Position numbers and translations under genes: made by a program. A stretch of DNA of 7,726 bases from Bacillota bacterium (lineage in GTDB: Bacteria > Bacillota > Clostridia > Christensenellales > CAG-138): the NCBI GenBank assembly GCA_023453725.1, contig JAEXTB010000188.1, positions 1 through 7,726 on the forward strand, given 5' to 3'. Each line of letters begins with the position of its first letter. Position 1 is the stretch's first letter. The notes beneath the pieces are model-generated. The model was not told the DNA's origin. It saw nothing but the letters and a program-made list of their open reading frames with translations, and ran no database searches. Shown piece after piece: positions 7,524 through 7,726 of the stretch.

Positions 7524-7543
7524 AATCCTTTGTACGTGATCCC

Positions 7544-7572
7544 ATTATAAAAAGGGGATTTGCTCTTGTCTT
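7544..7572 (-). promoter_or_regulatory. Sigma-A-like promoter of the DUF4203 gene
   Basis: On the minus strand a perfect TATAAT (7549-7544) follows an AAGACA -35 box (7572-7567, 4 of 6 to consensus) at the ideal 17-bp spacing. The transcript would start near 7537, leaving about 25 nt of leader that includes the ribosome binding site. Confidence 0.7.
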
Positions 7573-7606
7573 ATTTGTAATATGGCGAGGACGGCCTCAA
7601 ACACGG

Positions 7607-7668
7607 AACCGGTTTACAGGAAAATATAAAAACCGTAATAAACCGGCAAGAAGAAACATCATAAACCG
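7607..7668. promoter_or_regulatory. Cluster of AAACCG/CGGTTT hexamers, possible operator region
   Basis: AAACCG occurs at 7630-7635, 7640-7645 and 7663-7668, and its complement CGGTTT at 7610-7615, within the 8-bp palindrome AACCGGTT (7607-7614). Spacings of 20, 10 and 23 bp are near whole helical turns. A TATACT box at 7685-7690 (+) has no good -35 box but has the last hexamer at about the -35 position. This suggests regulator sites for a gene beyond the right edge, or upstream control of the DUF4203 promoter. No regulator is identified. Nothing else is recognised in 7573-7726. Confidence 0.3.
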
Positions 7669-7726
7669 CATTACTGTAAACTTATATACTATGCAAGATA
7701 TCGTCAGATCATGCATTCCGTTGATG

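Noticed and set aside
7691..7726. Start of a plus-strand gene at ATG 7691 or 7711
   Set aside because: At most 12 codons are visible and neither ATG has a ribosome binding site; the TATACT box directly abuts 7691, so a start there is not supported.

Overview
The window looks like chromosomal DNA from a moderately GC-rich member of the Clostridia (Firmicutes), possibly a gut lineage. The evidence is an AddAB-type helicase-nuclease instead of RecBCD, the order addB then addA, a strong AGGAGG ribosome binding site, a bacterial TMEM198-like (DUF4203) membrane protein, and GC-rich codon use. The genus cannot be told from the sequence.

Layout. Bases 1-2416 (+) hold the 3' two thirds of addB, cut by the left edge. 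Bases 2417-2634 are an unusually long and highly structured spacer. Bases 2635-6153 (+) hold a complete addA. Its stop lies 3 bp from the stop of a convergent nitroreductase-family gene (6157-6735, -). Upstream of that gene are its own sigma-A-like promoter (6771-6800) and then an intrinsic terminator (6855-6886, -) belonging to the next minus-strand gene. That gene (6903-7511, -) encodes a seven-helix DUF4203/TMEM198-like protein and has a promoter with a perfect TATAAT box (7544-7572). The last 150 bp hold no gene I can support, but they contain a cluster of AAACCG/CGGTTT hexamers.

How the genes work together. AddA and AddB form one heterodimeric enzyme that resects double-strand breaks and loads recombinase at Chi-like sites. 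Both nuclease centres, the AddA helicase motifs and the AddB Fe-S cysteines are intact. The nitroreductase and the membrane protein each have their own signals. They show no functional link to AddAB or to each other beyond position.

This is mostly ordinary housekeeping sequence. I do not see a new defence or mobile system. The points most worth a second look are the roughly 116-bp multi-hairpin element between addB and addA, whose stems are partly mutually exclusive, the AAACCG cluster at the right edge, and a long acidic insert in AddA.
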